Counted from the first letter of the stretch, positions 19,150 through 31,850 are shown. The stretch: 64,000 nucleotides of DNA from Actinomucor elegans (GCA_026027325.1 JAMSLZ010000008.1:1178001-1242000); one strand, 5' to 3'. Numbers and translations are program-made. The notes: generated by a model from the letters alone, not told the origin.

Positions 19150-21623
19150 GTTCATACGTAGAATAAGAAGCTTCATACAATGAGGCCTGAAATCTATACA
19201 AGGGCGATTATTAGCTCAAGCAGATCCGTTAATTTTTATTTTATTTTATTTTATTTTTTATTTTTACTTTCATTGCCAAAAGCATTGTTTTTCCTTTCGT
19301 CTAATAAAAAATCTGGCGTTTTCTTGATTTGGCAATACGGCGAAATAGTTTTCTAGTCAGTAGGAAAGCTAGTTATGTTCTGCAATATGTTCAAGATCGA
19401 AAAGTGTAACAATAATAATAAATAATTTAAAAACAGTGTTTGAAAGCCATGAGCTTCTTGTACTCGGTAATGCGCTTCATTACAATGGATAACTACTCAT
19501 TTGTTTGAAGCCGTGCTTTCGGTTTTGTCTTTAATAGTATTAGAATCATCACCGTTTTCGATCCGCGAATTATCCCACGGTTTCTTTCGTTCCTGAGGTT
19601 CGCTTAGGAATATCGCGGTTACAAATGGCCCTAAAAAACCTGGGGAAATTACAAAAAAGAAATGAAAGTCTGTGCAGTACCGCGGCCATTCTGCAATGAA
19701 GATGAATCCCCTCCCTCTTTCAAATTTATAAAACTATGAAAAGGTTTAGAGTTAAGTGTACATTACACATGTACTAGGCGGGTTTCTGGCCCTACTCTTT
19801 CTTTTCTGCTTGTTTGCTGCACGTTCTAGCCTGTAGAACAATGTGGAATGTTCTCTATGCTAGTTTATTATTCACTTTTTTTGAAACCAAAGCATTTTTT
19901 TTTTTTTTTTTTGCTAAATGACGATCTGTGACTAATTCCCTATAGATCGTTTATCGGCTAAACTTCAGGTTAGATAGAAGAGGGGAAATCCCTATAGAGA
20001 AAACTGAGATTCAACAGATGCCGTGTAACTAAGGCCTTATTTGTTTAGGATTGTAAATAGTTATGACTAAGGTTATGGCGCCGATAACTTCGTTGATATA
20101 TGCTAAGGTCCCGACCATAGGCGAGGCAAGCGGAAAATTCTTACCAAGTTTTTCCTGGCACTTGCTCTGAAACCTCACATATTAAAATACTCGGCAAATG
20201 GTGTATCCGCGCACTGATTGGCCTAATTTTTCAGCCAAAACAATTAATAGCAGGTTGAATGATCAAGGTAAATGAATACCAATATGATATTAGACTTGAA
20301 TTATCAAGAATCTTTTATAGGGTGCTTCAAGAAAGTAAAGGGTTGACTATGTCAGAGTATAAATGGTATGTATTGCTTCCTAGTGTAAGATAAAAGGTAT
20401 TGAACCTTCTTCTTATTAGGAATAGGAAGTTCCCCACAAATGAAGCATCGTTTATCAGACGATAATAATTCAGGTCTATTTTGATGTAGTACAACTTTAT
20501 TGTGTCTTTACTGGGCCATCTTGTGTTCATTTTCCACATGGAAAACGTGTAATGTAACAAACTACTCCTTATAGGCTATAAGATCAACGTCTAGCAGTAA
20601 GTAAAAGTAGGTCTGTATAGACTACAACAGAGCTCAATTCCCGATGTCTGGATTGAAGAATAAGCATAAACTTGTCGTGTTTTAAATTCTACATACTCAT
20701 CTAAATGATATATAGTTTGGTATGTTGATACAATGGCTATGTTATCTCGGATTAGACAAGTCTGATAGTATCTGTAACTGTAGTACGTATTATTACGTGT
20801 ATTATCAAAGGAATGATTGATCAGGCATTTGGCTGATATAACTTAATAAGAGCAAAGGTTTGACTCAATGAAGATGCCAGTATTTTCATATGCTTTTATC
20901 TATTCTCATTTGCACAGACGTTTTTACTTTAGTAAACCGCTTTATATCATTCTTGCTCCGGTTCCTGGGCGGGGTGAAGCTACCTTAGGAGGCTCTTCAG
21001 CAACAGATGGCTTTCGGCCATTCACGGAAACATCGGGGCACCAAACTATATTCGTGTATTGAACAAAGTGAGGTTTTGATCCATGTTTTGCAGTAGAAAA
21101 CACATCGAATTTAGAGTTATTTTCTTTGTAAAATGTCCTATAATATCAAGGTAAAAAAACAATTGCGCATTTCATATTCAATATGGACTTGCTACCTAGA
21201 TCTTGTAGTTTTGCCTTGACTGTTACACTTGACCGTCATAGACTAAAAAACTTTTTTGAGCTCAATTTGAATCATAATCCATTCTCGTTTAAACTCCCGA
21301 TTGAACTTCTAGGTTTATATATTCTCCACTAGCGATGAAATCTTCTTTCTTCCTTTCAAAAAATTCCCTTTAATATCATAAACGCTTAATAAGAAGCAAG
21401 TGTATACTATATACCTTCCTTTCTTATTATCAATTGACTCAAATACTACTTTGTAACGTCAATTCTTATACAATATACATATTTAAACATTTTATGATCC
21501 ACACATATCCAACGTACGAGATTATTGACACTCATTGACACAATATTCTCGCTATCTATCTATTTATTATACATACTATTTAAAAAAACATTATCTAAAC
21601 TTTACAGCATCTATTTATTTATT
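19150..21623. other. gene-poor region with GC-richer coding relics
   Basis: Apart from the relics described separately (minus strand, 19497-21137), this region holds a (TTTTA)n tract near 19226-19262, a T18 run near 19895, and the promoter and 5' leader of the DUF8032-like gene (about 21300-21620). The leader has many CTAT/CATAT runs and no upstream coding sign. Confidence 0.5.
19497..21137 (-). pseudogene. scattered minus-strand coding relics of an unidentified gene
   Basis: Three pieces with protein-like composition stand out from AT-rich surroundings. At 20942-21137, after a TATAG acceptor, one reads KPHFVQYTNIVWCPDVSVNG and then EEPPKVASPRPGTGARM before a stop. At about 20029-20180 one reads GKNFPLASPMVGTLAYINEV and GAITLV, membrane-like. 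At 19497-19642, after a CCCAG acceptor, one reads GFLGPFVTAIFLSEPQERKK and a hydrophilic tail ending STASNK before a stop. Pieces between them are broken by stops (for example ADTPFAEYFNM then TGA near 20200). They may be exons of one decayed membrane-protein gene or unrelated fragments. I cannot name the family. Confidence 0.3.
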
Positions 21624-23618
21624 ATGAGTAACTTATCACCTACCACCTTATTACTCCAAGATCTTATTAGCGCGCCAACCAAGGCAGAATGTATCTTGGA
21701 ATGTCTTACAGCAGATCAGATTATCATGATCGAAAATACCATCAGTCGCGTCAAACGTAGAAAGATGGAGTCTCAGCTTCCATCTCCAGTTGCTTCTCCT
21801 CCCACTACATCCAAAGAAGACGACATTGTCAAGGAAAACTCCCCTTCAGCAACTGCAATCGCCAATGCTTTAGCTGCTGCTATGGTTTCAGCCGCGTTGC
21901 AAGTGCCCACAACTACCAAAAGCAATGGAAACGCGACCATAGTTCCTTCCAAGACAGTAACCAACCCAACCACTACTGCTCCTACGACTCCAGTGACATC
22001 TAATGATCCTATCGCTGAAGTCAAAGATGGTATCGAATGGGTCTCTTTTGTGTACTCTCACAACCGCACTCTCAAGCGCTACTCTATCAGAACTGATATT
22101 CAAAATGTAGCACTAGACGTCGTTGACGATAAGTTCAAGGCCGAGAACTGTGTATGTATTTCACTGATTGGTTTACCTCCTCGGTGACTGAAAAAAAATT
22201 TTCTGACTGGTATTAACTGATATGTTCCATTAGGTCTATCCCCGTGCCAATCTTCCAAAGGAAACATACAAAGGAAACAGATGGTCCTATGAAACTGAAT
22301 GTAATGATTTGGGATGGAAGCTTGCGTGGTTAAATAAGACAGAGATTGCGGGTAAGCGTGGTTTGATCCAACGTGCTGTTGATTCTTACCGCAACCGTTA
22401 CCCCAGTATGAGATCGAGACGCGTTGCACGCCAAGAAAAGTTATTAAATGGCACGCTTCGTAAAAGAAAAAACAGAGAGGAAGATGAAGAAACCGTCTCG
22501 GGTGCTTCTGTTTCATCTACTGTTGCTGCTTCTTCGATGGCAACTACCTTGGAAGCTGCTACCGTGAAACCCGCTCATCAACCCAAGACGATTGCCATTG
22601 ACGATTTGGTTACCAATACACGCTATCGTATCAAAATCAACGTAGAAACTGTATCATTGGATGAGATCTCAGCTGAATTCCGTAAGCAAAACTGCCCTTT
22701 CCCTAGAGCATTGAATACCGACCCCGAACATTATGTTGGTGGACGTGCTAGATTGATCGAGGATACTATGTGTAATGAGCTTTGCTGGAAATTGGTAAGT
22801 TGCATATATACAATAATGGATTCAGAGATTATGAAATTGACCAGTGATTTGATATTTAGGCTTATTTGAATCCTCGTGTATTGGCAGGAAAGAAAAACCT
22901 TCTTCAACGCGCTTTGGACATCTATCGCTCCAAATTCATGCCTTCTCTTAAGCCTCGCAAACACTCTTCTCGATCACCTCCCAGCAGAGTAATCACAACT
23001 CCTACTGCTACAATTGAGCAGGATGAACTTTTTAAGATGATGCCTCCTACAATGGCCACTCCACTCACTGCTTCAGCTCTACATGCTCAAAACGCCTTGT
23101 TTGAAAAGAAAAAGAAGAGTAAGAAGGCACCCAAAAAGTCTGCCAGCGGCACGACGGCATCTCTCGATTTTGGTGATTGCTTCTCGCTGGACGATGAAGC
23201 ATCCAACAGTACTGTCAAACTTACCTTAAACGCGTCCACCTTGACCAGTTTGCCTCGTCAAACTGATCAAGATCCTATGATTTCACCTTCCTATGATTCT
23301 ATGTACTCTGATGCTCGATTCTCACCTTTTGATGAATCCATCAGCTGTCACACCTCTTCATCATCCAATAGCATTGCTTGTACCCCCAGTCCACCTGTTA
23401 CCGCTGGATTCTTTGGCTTTGCCGATGCTGATCTTTATGACTCTTTCATGCTTCCACCTGTTAATGATTCTTTCATGCTGCTTGACAACAATGACATGAA
23501 ATGCTATGATCCTCTTATGTCTCCCTCTCTTCCATCAAGTGCAGCTAGTCAAGACTTGGTTAAGCTTGAAGAAGATTTCCATGATAATTTTGCAGCTGCT
23601 CACTTATTAGACCCACTT

Positions 23619-23624
<6 letters not shown>
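21624..23624 (+). CDS. protein with two tandem DUF8032-like domains, putative regulator
   Basis: Three exons (21624-22151, 22234-22794, 22860-23624) give 617 aa. The same domain appears twice, each split by an intron at the equivalent position. Copy 1 (about 135-265) runs from GIEWVSFVYSHNRTLKRYSI through ENCVYPRANLPKETYKGNRW to LGWKLAWLNKTEIAGKRGL and a basic YRNRYPSMRSRRVAR. Copy 2 (about 295-400) has the same order: YRIKINVETVSLDEIS, FRKQNCPFPRALNT, CWKLAYLNPRVLAGKKNLLQ. Between and after them lie basic runs and Ser/Pro/Asp-rich tails, and the C-terminus is acidic (LVKLEEDFHDNF). As I recall, such domains occur in fungal proteins of unknown role; the acidic tail and basic clusters suggest a transcriptional function, which is inference. 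ATG 21624 is chosen because the upstream frame is leader-like. Confidence 0.8.
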
Positions 23625-23649
<25 letters not shown>

Positions 23650-24644
23650 TACTCCCCTTTCTTACTTACCGAACCATGTACATATCTATTACTCATTTTA
23701 CTCTTACAAAGTATTCATACTCATCCCACCATCCATACTTAATCTAACCCCAAAAAACCCCATTTTCACTTTAAAAAAGTAATCTATTATCTTCATATTT
23801 TAGACATTTATGTAAACCACCCCTCTCACCAACTTGGAATTACCTTTCTTTGTTATAAAACCCAACCCCTTCTACCGTATAAATTCTTTTTTCCTTCTCT
23901 TTTTTTTTCTACTAATGACAGTTTAAAAAAAAGGACTTTTTATTTATTCATTATCTATCATATAACACCTATTTGTACACATTAAGAGATCTCTCAATAA
24001 AAAAAAATCATTTTCATTCATCATAATAATACTACTGTTGCATTATATCTCTAGTTTTGATAAATTGCATTACGTGTTTCTCTCCACAGTATCCATGTAT
24101 ACAGAGTCTATTATAAGCTGGTACAGATCAACTATTCTTATTGATTTATATAAAGTATTGCTGCTAATAAACTTCGATATTCCGATTTCTTCTTAGAAAC
24201 GCCAGGAAATATATTTAAGCATTGACTTTTTGGTCAACCTCAGTCAAATGTCACATCTGATTAGTATTTCATATTCAAAATGTATTATTGCATCTAATGA
24301 AACCTCTATCTAAATCCAATTATATAAATGTAATATATGAATTTGCTGATCAGACAATTTTACTAGTTTTTTTTTTATTGGTCATACTATTTTTTTTTGC
24401 ATTCAAACAATGTGACAATGTACGCTACATCTTTGAGAGTGTGACTTTAGAGTCTTTATGTCTAATCAATCAATGTCGACCAACAAGAAAGAGATATACT
24501 CTAGTTTGTTTGTCGCACACGTTCAAGATAAATAATGTGACTTGAAAAGACGGTACTAGATGGCGTTTCTAACTTTTGCATTTTGACACACTACAGGGTC
24601 AAACGAAACCCTTTTTTTTTATTTCTTTTTTTTTCATATTTATC
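23625..24644. other. intergenic region: A-run directly after a stop codon, one dispersed repeat copy
   Basis: A run of 27 A (23623-23649) includes the last two bases of the TAA stop. A dispersed repeat copy lies at about 24230-24300. The promoter of the Myb-like gene with CTTTTTTTTTATTTC runs lies near 24600-24640. Confidence 0.6.
24230..24300 (+). repeat. dispersed repeat family copy
   Basis: Reads CCTCAGTCAAATGTCACATC, TGATTAGTATTTCATA and, 15 bp on, TATTATTGCATCTAATG, in the same order as the other family copies. Confidence 0.75.
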
Positions 24645-26563
24645 ATGGTCAGAACAAAGAAACAAGTTGTTGACTCGCTCGCTAAAAACAAAGTCAAGGA
24701 TCAGCAGACCGGTATTTCTTTACATCATTTTTATTTTATTTTATTTTATTTTCAACTTACTGACTCTTATAAAAGCTGACTATTGCCATGATGCTGATTC
24801 TATAACCACGAACGCTAGGAGCAAAGTATCAGTAGTTCCAGCCGATTTTTGCGCGCCAATGACACCGCCAAGCCCTATACCGAATTCAATCTCTAAAGAG
24901 AAGGTAGTAGAATTGCTTATTGAGCATAAGTATGTTTAATAATCGATACAATCAAAAGGCTGCTGGATTACCCATGTTGCATAGGTCATTATTGCCTTTG
25001 CTTCCAGATAGGTATGTATTTACATTGCCGTGAGATATTATGTCGCTTATTGATTCCCATGTAGTGCCAATCATCGATTACCCCCAGATATGATCTGGTG
25101 TTCGCCTGCAGCAATAGCTGCGTCACCTTTTGCATCAACTCTTTCATACAAAAAGATGCTAGATAGCAAAGAGAAGCTTCAGTCTTTATTCACTAATCTA
25201 TCAGCGCTGGAAATTACTGAAATGCTAATTGACTGCGGATATAACGAGGTGAGCAAGACGATCTAGTTATAACTTGTCATCATATTAATTATATTTTAAA
25301 AAAGGACGAAGTTATATTACGCTTAATAACTCAATCAAACTATATAGAATCCATTCGCTTTCGAGTTGATCAACAACAATCCCAACCAGCACATACTGAC
25401 AGACCTCGTAAGCATTCTTCTTTTTACTGGAAAAAAAAATCTGCTAAACATTTATTCTTATCAGAACCTATATTATCGCTACCTTATATTAATGAGCAGA
25501 CTCAGATCAAAACAATCCCTGATAGCTTGAAAGTTGCTCCCGCTCCCAAAACATCTGATAACACGCAACAACAACATAAATTATTTGTTAGGAAACAAAT
25601 TAAAAGACACACGGAGGTTAGTAAATCAGTACCATTACCTGAAAAAGTACAAGTCAAAGCCAAGGTAAGCTCAGTACTAAAATATTCGAAAAAAAAAGTA
25701 TATCTAATGTGCGTAATTGCAAATATTTCAGCTACCAGTTTTGAAAAACGCTGAACCTATTGTACAAGAAACAAAACCCAAGCCACAAGCCAACAGCAAA
25801 CAACCTCAAGAGCTTCCTAAAGGCCGCCTCTTATTAGATGATGCGTTGAAGCAAATCGAAGATAGCAAAAGAAACAAGAAGATGGATGCTTTTGCTGGAT
25901 GGTCTCAAGCCAGAATCAGGGCTTTTGAAATGATGGATAAGAACCCCAACAGTTATTACTATAGATTTAATGCTCCAGGCGAACAACAAAGCAAAGGAAA
26001 ATGGACAGAGGAAGAAACCAAACTATTCATGGATCGATTAAAGGAGCTTGGCGCTAATCAACAATGGGGTATCTTCTCTATGACTATTCCAGGAAGAGTT
26101 GGATACCAGGTGAGTCTCTTTTCCATATCCATATTGCCCTAGTAGTGGATTGACATTAAATATGTAGTGCTCTAACTACTATCGTCAAATGATTCAAGCT
26201 GGTCAAATCAAAGACCCCAATTATGTATTGGAAAATGGAAAAGCGCGTTATCTTTTCGAAACGAAGACCAAAGATGGTCAAGTTGAGAAATTGTTTCGCA
26301 AACATAGTAAACATGGAAGTATACCAGTTACTGATGAAGTCCTACAAAAGGTGGGCAAACAAACCTCCTTAACAAAGTCACACAAACGGTACAAATCCGA
26401 TGATGAGAGTGAAGACGCGACGTTTAAGCTTAATGCATCAAAGAAAAAGAAAACCAAACCAAAAGAACACGCTCAAAAGAGAACAGCAAACAGCCGTAAG
26501 CAATATGTTTTACCACCGTCGATTACACCTCGAATAACAAGACAGAGATGTCAGAAAGAATAA
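24645..26563 (+). CDS. Myb/SANT-like DNA-binding protein
   Basis: Eight exons (24645-24711, 24776-24929, 24985-25011, 25065-25248, 25305-25407, 25465-25664, 25732-26109, 26168-26563) give 502 aa. The first part is a loosely conserved, partly helical region (SALEITEMLIDCGYNEDEV near 125-145 resembles a short UBA-like helix pair). Residues about 305-390 form the recognisable domain: NSYYYRFNAPGEQQSKGKW, then TEEETKLFMDRLKELGANQQ, WGIFSMTIPGRVGYQ and CSNYYRQMIQAGQI. This is the fungal Myb-like layout in which the three tryptophan/aromatic helices are spread out. The tail is Lys-rich, with nuclear-signal-like KKKKTKPK. Exon 3 has only 27 bp. A 55-bp intron at 24930-24984 is needed to keep the frame. 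Probable nuclear DNA-binding factor; target unknown. Confidence 0.82.
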
Positions 26564-26848
26564 CAAGGCAGCTTATGTTAAACAAATGTATCATGATTGA
26601 TAAGTAGCATAGCCGCCTTTTTGTACAGTTTAAGTGCGTATTTTATTGTTTTTTTTTTTTTATAAAAAGTACGAGTTATTCATCCAGCAGAGCAAGTGCA
26701 TACTATTTATTTACCTTCTCAGAAGCTTATAAGCCCTTCCTGCATGTTCAAAAGTAAAAAAAAAGAAAAAAAAAATCATCAGAAATTTCTTGGCTCATCT
26801 CTTTTTCCCTTATAGTATCATCTCAGTCTCCCAGCTAATAATAAGATT

Positions 26849-28846
26849 ATGGAAAGCAAATCTTTAGAATTGCCTTCTGAAGTACTCACAATAGTATTTG
26901 CGAACCTAACCGAAGAGAATATACTTGTTTGTATGTGCGTCTGCAGATCATGGCACCTTGTAGCAATTAGATTGTATTATCAACATATCTACATCGATGA
27001 AATGCTTAGTGGAAACGAAATATCGAAAATAGTACACTGTCTAAAATCGAACTCTGGTTTTCTAGCTAGTCACTTTGTCAAAACAATTTGCTTTGGCCAC
27101 AAAAGTGCGCGTCTATTTTATAAAGGCATATGGTTTGCGACCAAAGAGCAATTATCTCAACTACTCGATCTCTGTCCAAACTTACAAGAAATAACTATTC
27201 GCTATGATTCAATATTGTGGAGGTACTTGTATGAAATACCCAAAATTACTGAACTGCGTTGCATCAGAAAACTATACGACTTGGAAAATCAAAGATTGTA
27301 CAAAACACCATACTATTATCAAGTTATGTATCAATACAGAACTTCTATTACTGATTTAGTAATTCACTGTTCGTGTGATATATCTTCGGAAGAGGGCTTT
27401 AACAGTCTTTTTGGTTATCTGTCTGCCTTTTCTAAACTACAAGTCTTGGCTATTACAAGCGGCAGTCGGCAGGATTTGATTTACTTTGATCAACTACTGG
27501 AAACTTGTAATCAACTGACCAAGCTCAGCTATCAACTAGATCATCCTTTTTTCCAGCCTAATAGCTTATCAACGAACAGCCCAACTGTCTGGCCTTTATA
27601 TCCCTCAATGAAAGAACTTGATATATATTTACCAAACTTTGACATACAAGCTCTGTGCTATTTAAACCGTAGATTTGTTAACCTGAAAAGATTGACGCTA
27701 AGATTGAATCAGAATGATGAAGACCAGTGTCAGCGATGGCACGATAGCATAGTAAACAATACAGTAATCGCAATACATGAATTCTTTCAAAAAGATTTTA
27801 TCAATATGATCGAGACACTAGATTATTCCCACTTGCTTTTCAAAATCAACGGCCAGTCCTATCTAGATGAGTTAGTCTTCCAATTCTATCAATTCAAGTG
27901 TAACACAAAAAGTACGAAGACAGCCTCTTACACCTTACACACCGGTAGAGCAGAGAGGACTCAAATCAATTTGCGGAAAGAGAGAAAAGCATCTGGTACT
28001 CAGTTTCTTTCTATTGATTACACGTTTGTTAGAGACTTGCCATCTTATTCATCTGAATCGCTTACTCAATACACGCTTCCTTATATCCAACATCTACAAT
28101 CCTATGGTGCACACTTGACGAGTCTAAAAATAACGCATTCAGCTTTAGAGAAGAGGGAAGACGCGTCGAATGTACTATTGGTGCTTGAATTGTGTTCTCA
28201 TCTTGAGCACCTCATTATCCATGTCGATTTAGATCATATCTTTTTCGAAACAAAACTCTCCTATTCTAGTCGATTAGTTATGGAGCAATTATGCCAAAAC
28301 TATCATCAAACCCGAAGAAACTCAAGATTGAAGTCTTTGACATTGAGCGGGACGTATATTTTTACTTCCTTACTCGAAACAATCACCTTCAACAACCCAA
28401 GTATCGAAAGACTTGTTTTGAGTCAGTGTACTATGATATATGACGAGAAGCAGCTAGTACCTGATAGCTCAAATAATATCATGATTCATTTTGATCTACA
28501 TACTTTAAAACTGAAATCACTCGTATTTGACCAAGGCTCTTTTCGCACTAGTACTGGAGCAAAAACAAATGCTCCTAGCACTACCATTTATATTGTCGTT
28601 GAAAAGGAAGATGGAGTCTGTGATTATTATTTAACAAAAAATCAGCTCAAGCATGTTGATGGCCATTATTTCGAGCATGTTTCAAGGTCCTTTTACGAAG
28701 AGCAGGTGTTAACTGACCAAACACAGACCATGGTGATAAGGTTCACTGTAAGTTCTCTGGACACTTTGGAATTACAGAATGGACGAAATAAATCTTTTGT
28801 TAGGGTGTTTTCATTTCCAGACAAAACCCCAATGCTTTACATTTAA
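26849..28846 (+). CDS. F-box protein with leucine-rich-repeat-like body
   Basis: Single-exon frame of 665 aa. Residues about 5-50 are an F-box (LPSEVLTIVFANLTEENILV, CMCVCRSWHLVAIRLYYQHI), the Skp1-binding module of SCF ubiquitin ligases. The rest contains irregular LRR-like segments (LDLCPNLQEITIRYDS, FVNLKRLTLRLNQND, LEHLIIHVDLDHI, RLKSLTLSGTYIF), consistent with a substrate-binding horseshoe. It is intronless, unlike most neighbours. Such F-box genes are numerous and fast-evolving in Mucoromycota; the substrate cannot be guessed. ATG 26849 follows a short A-rich leader after CTCCCAG. Confidence 0.88.
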   Translation: MESKSLELPSEVLTIVFANLTEENILVCMCVCRSWHLVAIRLYYQHIYIDEMLSGNEISKIVHCLKSNSGFLASHFVKTICFGHKSARLFYKGIWFATKEQLSQLLDLCPNLQEITIRYDSILWRYLYEIPKITELRCIRKLYDLENQRLYKTPYYYQVMYQYRTSITDLVIHCSCDISSEEGFNSLFGYLSAFSKLQVLAITSGSRQDLIYFDQLLETCNQLTKLSYQLDHPFFQPNSLSTNSPTVWPLYPSMKELDIYLPNFDIQALCYLNRRFVNLKRLTLRLNQNDEDQCQRWHDSIVNNTVIAIHEFFQKDFINMIETLDYSHLLFKINGQSYLDELVFQFYQFKCNTKSTKTASYTLHTGRAERTQINLRKERKASGTQFLSIDYTFVRDLPSYSSESLTQYTLPYIQHLQSYGAHLTSLKITHSALEKREDASNVLLVLELCSHLEHLIIHVDLDHIFFETKLSYSSRLVMEQLCQNYHQTRRNSRLKSLTLSGTYIFTSLLETITFNNPSIERLVLSQCTMIYDEKQLVPDSSNNIMIHFDLHTLKLKSLVFDQGSFRTSTGAKTNAPSTTIYIVVEKEDGVCDYYLTKNQLKHVDGHYFEHVSRSFYEEQVLTDQTQTMVIRFTVSSLDTLELQNGRNKSFVRVFSFPDKTPMLYI

Positions 28847-31800
28847 TAAAAAAAATAATTGTCTATTGTCTATAACATTTTCATGTTCGTCAGCCATGTA
28901 AACACATACACATCAGCTTAAGGTTCTGATAAGTATATCACCAAAAGAAATTTTTGAGTGATAACAAATGGTATTTGTCTTGATCTTTAGCTAAGGACAT
29001 AAATTTAGCGAAAGGTGGCTGGGAAACACATAAGGCCTCTGGTGAACATGAACAAGTTCGATCGCCCAAATCTGCTCTTTAATAGAGGCGTGGATTTACA
29101 TACTAAAACATCAAGAAAAGTACATTAGTTTTATTGCAGTTACATAAAAGAAAGATAAAAAAAAATTACCTATTGTACAGTTTAAAATACTTTAAATATT
29201 ATATGCTTAAATGCCAGACTGTTTTAATTGAGACCCTTCTATACCGTAGCGTAGCCAAGATATCACGCAAACAATATTATATTATATATGCTATGTCGCG
29301 GAAACCATTAAGGACTGTTGATAAGATGTGATCTTAAGTTGGGGCTGGAGGTACGAGTCCTGCATTAATATTAGATCTGAGTTACTTGAAATGCGTATTT
29401 TGCTGTTCACCATTATCAAATTTGATCTATCCATTAAAATACAATCAAAAGTAGACCCTAATAGATAGAGTTGTTTATATAGCACATGAACTACATACTA
29501 GTCGGATATGGCATTAAGCCGAGATTAGTCGAGAGATCTATTCATCATTAGATCTAGGTTATGTGAGCTGTATGCCCTTTACATTCTGCTGTTAAAAGGC
29601 AGTGTATTTCACTATAACACTGAATAAACTTCGCGTGTTATTTTCATTGTTTATTTGCTTGCAGAACGCCTGAGCCCGCAATTATATCAAAAAATCAGAA
29701 ATGTGCTCACAAGCTTTTATATGTATATATATGTATATTAGCTTGTCAAAAATATTTTCAAGGTTTGCCCGCTGCATTTTTTCCTACTAAAAGAGCTAGA
29801 ATGATTTTTGAACATACCCATTGATTAATTTGAGCAATAGTTCAAGCGACATTGGAAATATTGACACGACCCAACCTTATTACAAGGTTGATGTATACAC
29901 AGAAGCTTGTATTCCAAATACTGCAACGTATACGGTGAGTGTAAGCTGAATAAATCTTCCTCTGATAATATCATCAAAGATCAATACCGCATTGCGACAT
30001 TTACTAAAGTAAGTATGGTGAAGTATGACTTGAATCATGCTATGTCATTCAGAAGTGAGAACAGCTGTTTCATGTTTTATCTTACATCGAAAATTAACAT
30101 CACTTTCTTTATACTCAAGACTTTCAATATTGTGGTCTTCACTACTTGGAGACTTTGTGTTATAGCCAAAAATTTTGATGCATTGTACAACTTGCATTGA
30201 ATTTATTGATTGCATTTCTTAAAACAGCCTGTATTGTTTGCAAAGTGCAGGTTAATATTTACCATATTATCATGGCCAGTTATTAAGAGCCTGCTTGCCT
30301 TTCTAGTTTAAGATAAAAAAAAACCTTTTAAAACTACCTTCTGTATTTATTTTGTATATACTGAAACTGTATCATAGGTTTTAAATTCAGTGTATGTCTT
30401 TTAACGGAATGTTCATTAAAGTTTTTTTTTTTTTTTTTGTGAATTCCTATATCTAATCAGAGGCCAATCTCTGACACTCAAAAGGCAATATATTGTAAAC
30501 TTTGTCTCGAAAAATCTCTTCAATGCTAGATGTATATGTAATGGAAAAGTTCAGTTTCATCATTTTCCTACTTTCTTACAGTTCAGCACATGCAATGATG
30601 TTTAATCTATCACTTAAAATCAACTAGATAAGGCTCAATTTAATCGGGGCTCAGCCATCAGATCAAGTGTAATCCAACTCTATCAGAAATCTAATGAACC
30701 ATGGCAGTATTTTATATATTCTTTTCGCTCGGTATAGGCTTTTTTTTTTCAAGTTGCTGGAAGACTACCCCCTTGATTTTACAGAGCCTTTTATGATACT
30801 TAACGGCGCTGAATAGATGATATATCATTTTAAGTTAATTATCGACAAGCCCAATTTTTGATTAAACTGCAGTTAAACTGCAGTTCAACAATAGTTCTGA
30901 CGAATTTAGGGACTCATTCGGAGCAGATAGAGGTAAATCGGATATGTCATTTGACTGGCGTGGTCAAGGGATCTAGAGATTGAATATAGTAATTTGAGTG
31001 TGGTATATCAGCGGTAACTCATTTAAGTAATGGTTCTAGTGATTGCAGTTATTCCTTCTGAATATATAGTACTTGACGGATATGATGTTGCGCATTCCCT
31101 CAGTCCAAATTTCCCGCGTTACTGTACTTTTAATATTATGAAGCGTGATGGTGGCATTGCTGAGGGATTGTCTAATAATAATCTGCATTTTTGGCATTTA
31201 TATATCTGCGTTGCTTTTTAAACGCGCTTTTCTTGCTACCAAGAAGTTAAAATGGTATAGTAAAACTGCACATGATTTAATTGCGAATCGAGAGACATAA
31301 AACCTATTAACAATATGTTATATACCATTTTTGCTTTACATTCGGGTTTTGTTCTTTGCCGAAGAAAATTCATGGTTTATAAGAAGAAAAAAATCAGACA
31401 CAAGAAATCATACTTTTGTTTTATATCTTGAAGATGATAGTTAAATGGCGCACCCAAGGTATGAATAATGGAAACTTAGGGAATACCTCGAGAATGACAG
31501 TCTTTTACTCTTCGTGAAATGTTAAAAGCACGCCTGGATGAGCCTTTTACTTTACTTAAACGACTTTAATCCTTTATTAAGGGCATTTGCATGCTTCTTG
31601 AAGACAGTTCCCCCGAGTTTTTGCTGTGTTTTTGGTATACTCGTCAATGATGCACTTTGATGACGGCCAAGGTCACTTTATTCTGAGCCAATGATAGAGG
31701 TGGAATAATGTGCCAACACGAGTAAAATAGGAAACTATCACATTGTTTATTTCAAGCCCAATTATTTCAAAGCATCTGAGTCTTTATATTCACTTTTACT

Positions 31801-31850
31801 ATTTCATCCTTTTTTCTTCTTTTCTTTTCTCATCATCATATAAAAACAAA
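28847..31850. other. 3-kb gene-poor AT-rich region
   Basis: Only short, unsupported frames occur. A dispersed repeat copy in inverted orientation lies at about 29490-29550. Other marks are T16-17 at about 30421 and CT-rich promoter DNA for tropomyosin at 31790-31850. A frame at 31030-31221 shows no family signal. No RNA gene was recognised. Confidence 0.5.
29490..29550 (-). repeat. dispersed repeat family copy
   Basis: Inverted copy (ACTAGTCGGATATGGCATTA then GTCGAGAGATCTATTCATC), diverged but with the same flanking AGATCTATT block as the arms of the 235-bp inverted repeat. Confidence 0.6.

Noticed and set aside
20868..21062. Plus-strand 64-codon frame
   Set aside because: Lies antisense to a more protein-like minus-strand piece with an acceptor; kept only as part of the relic.
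29907..30200. 97-codon plus-strand frame
   Set aside because: AT-driven composition, no family signal, no supporting splice sites or neighbours.
31030..31221. 63-codon plus-strand frame
   Set aside because: No recognisable motif and lies in AT-rich intergenic DNA; could be chance.
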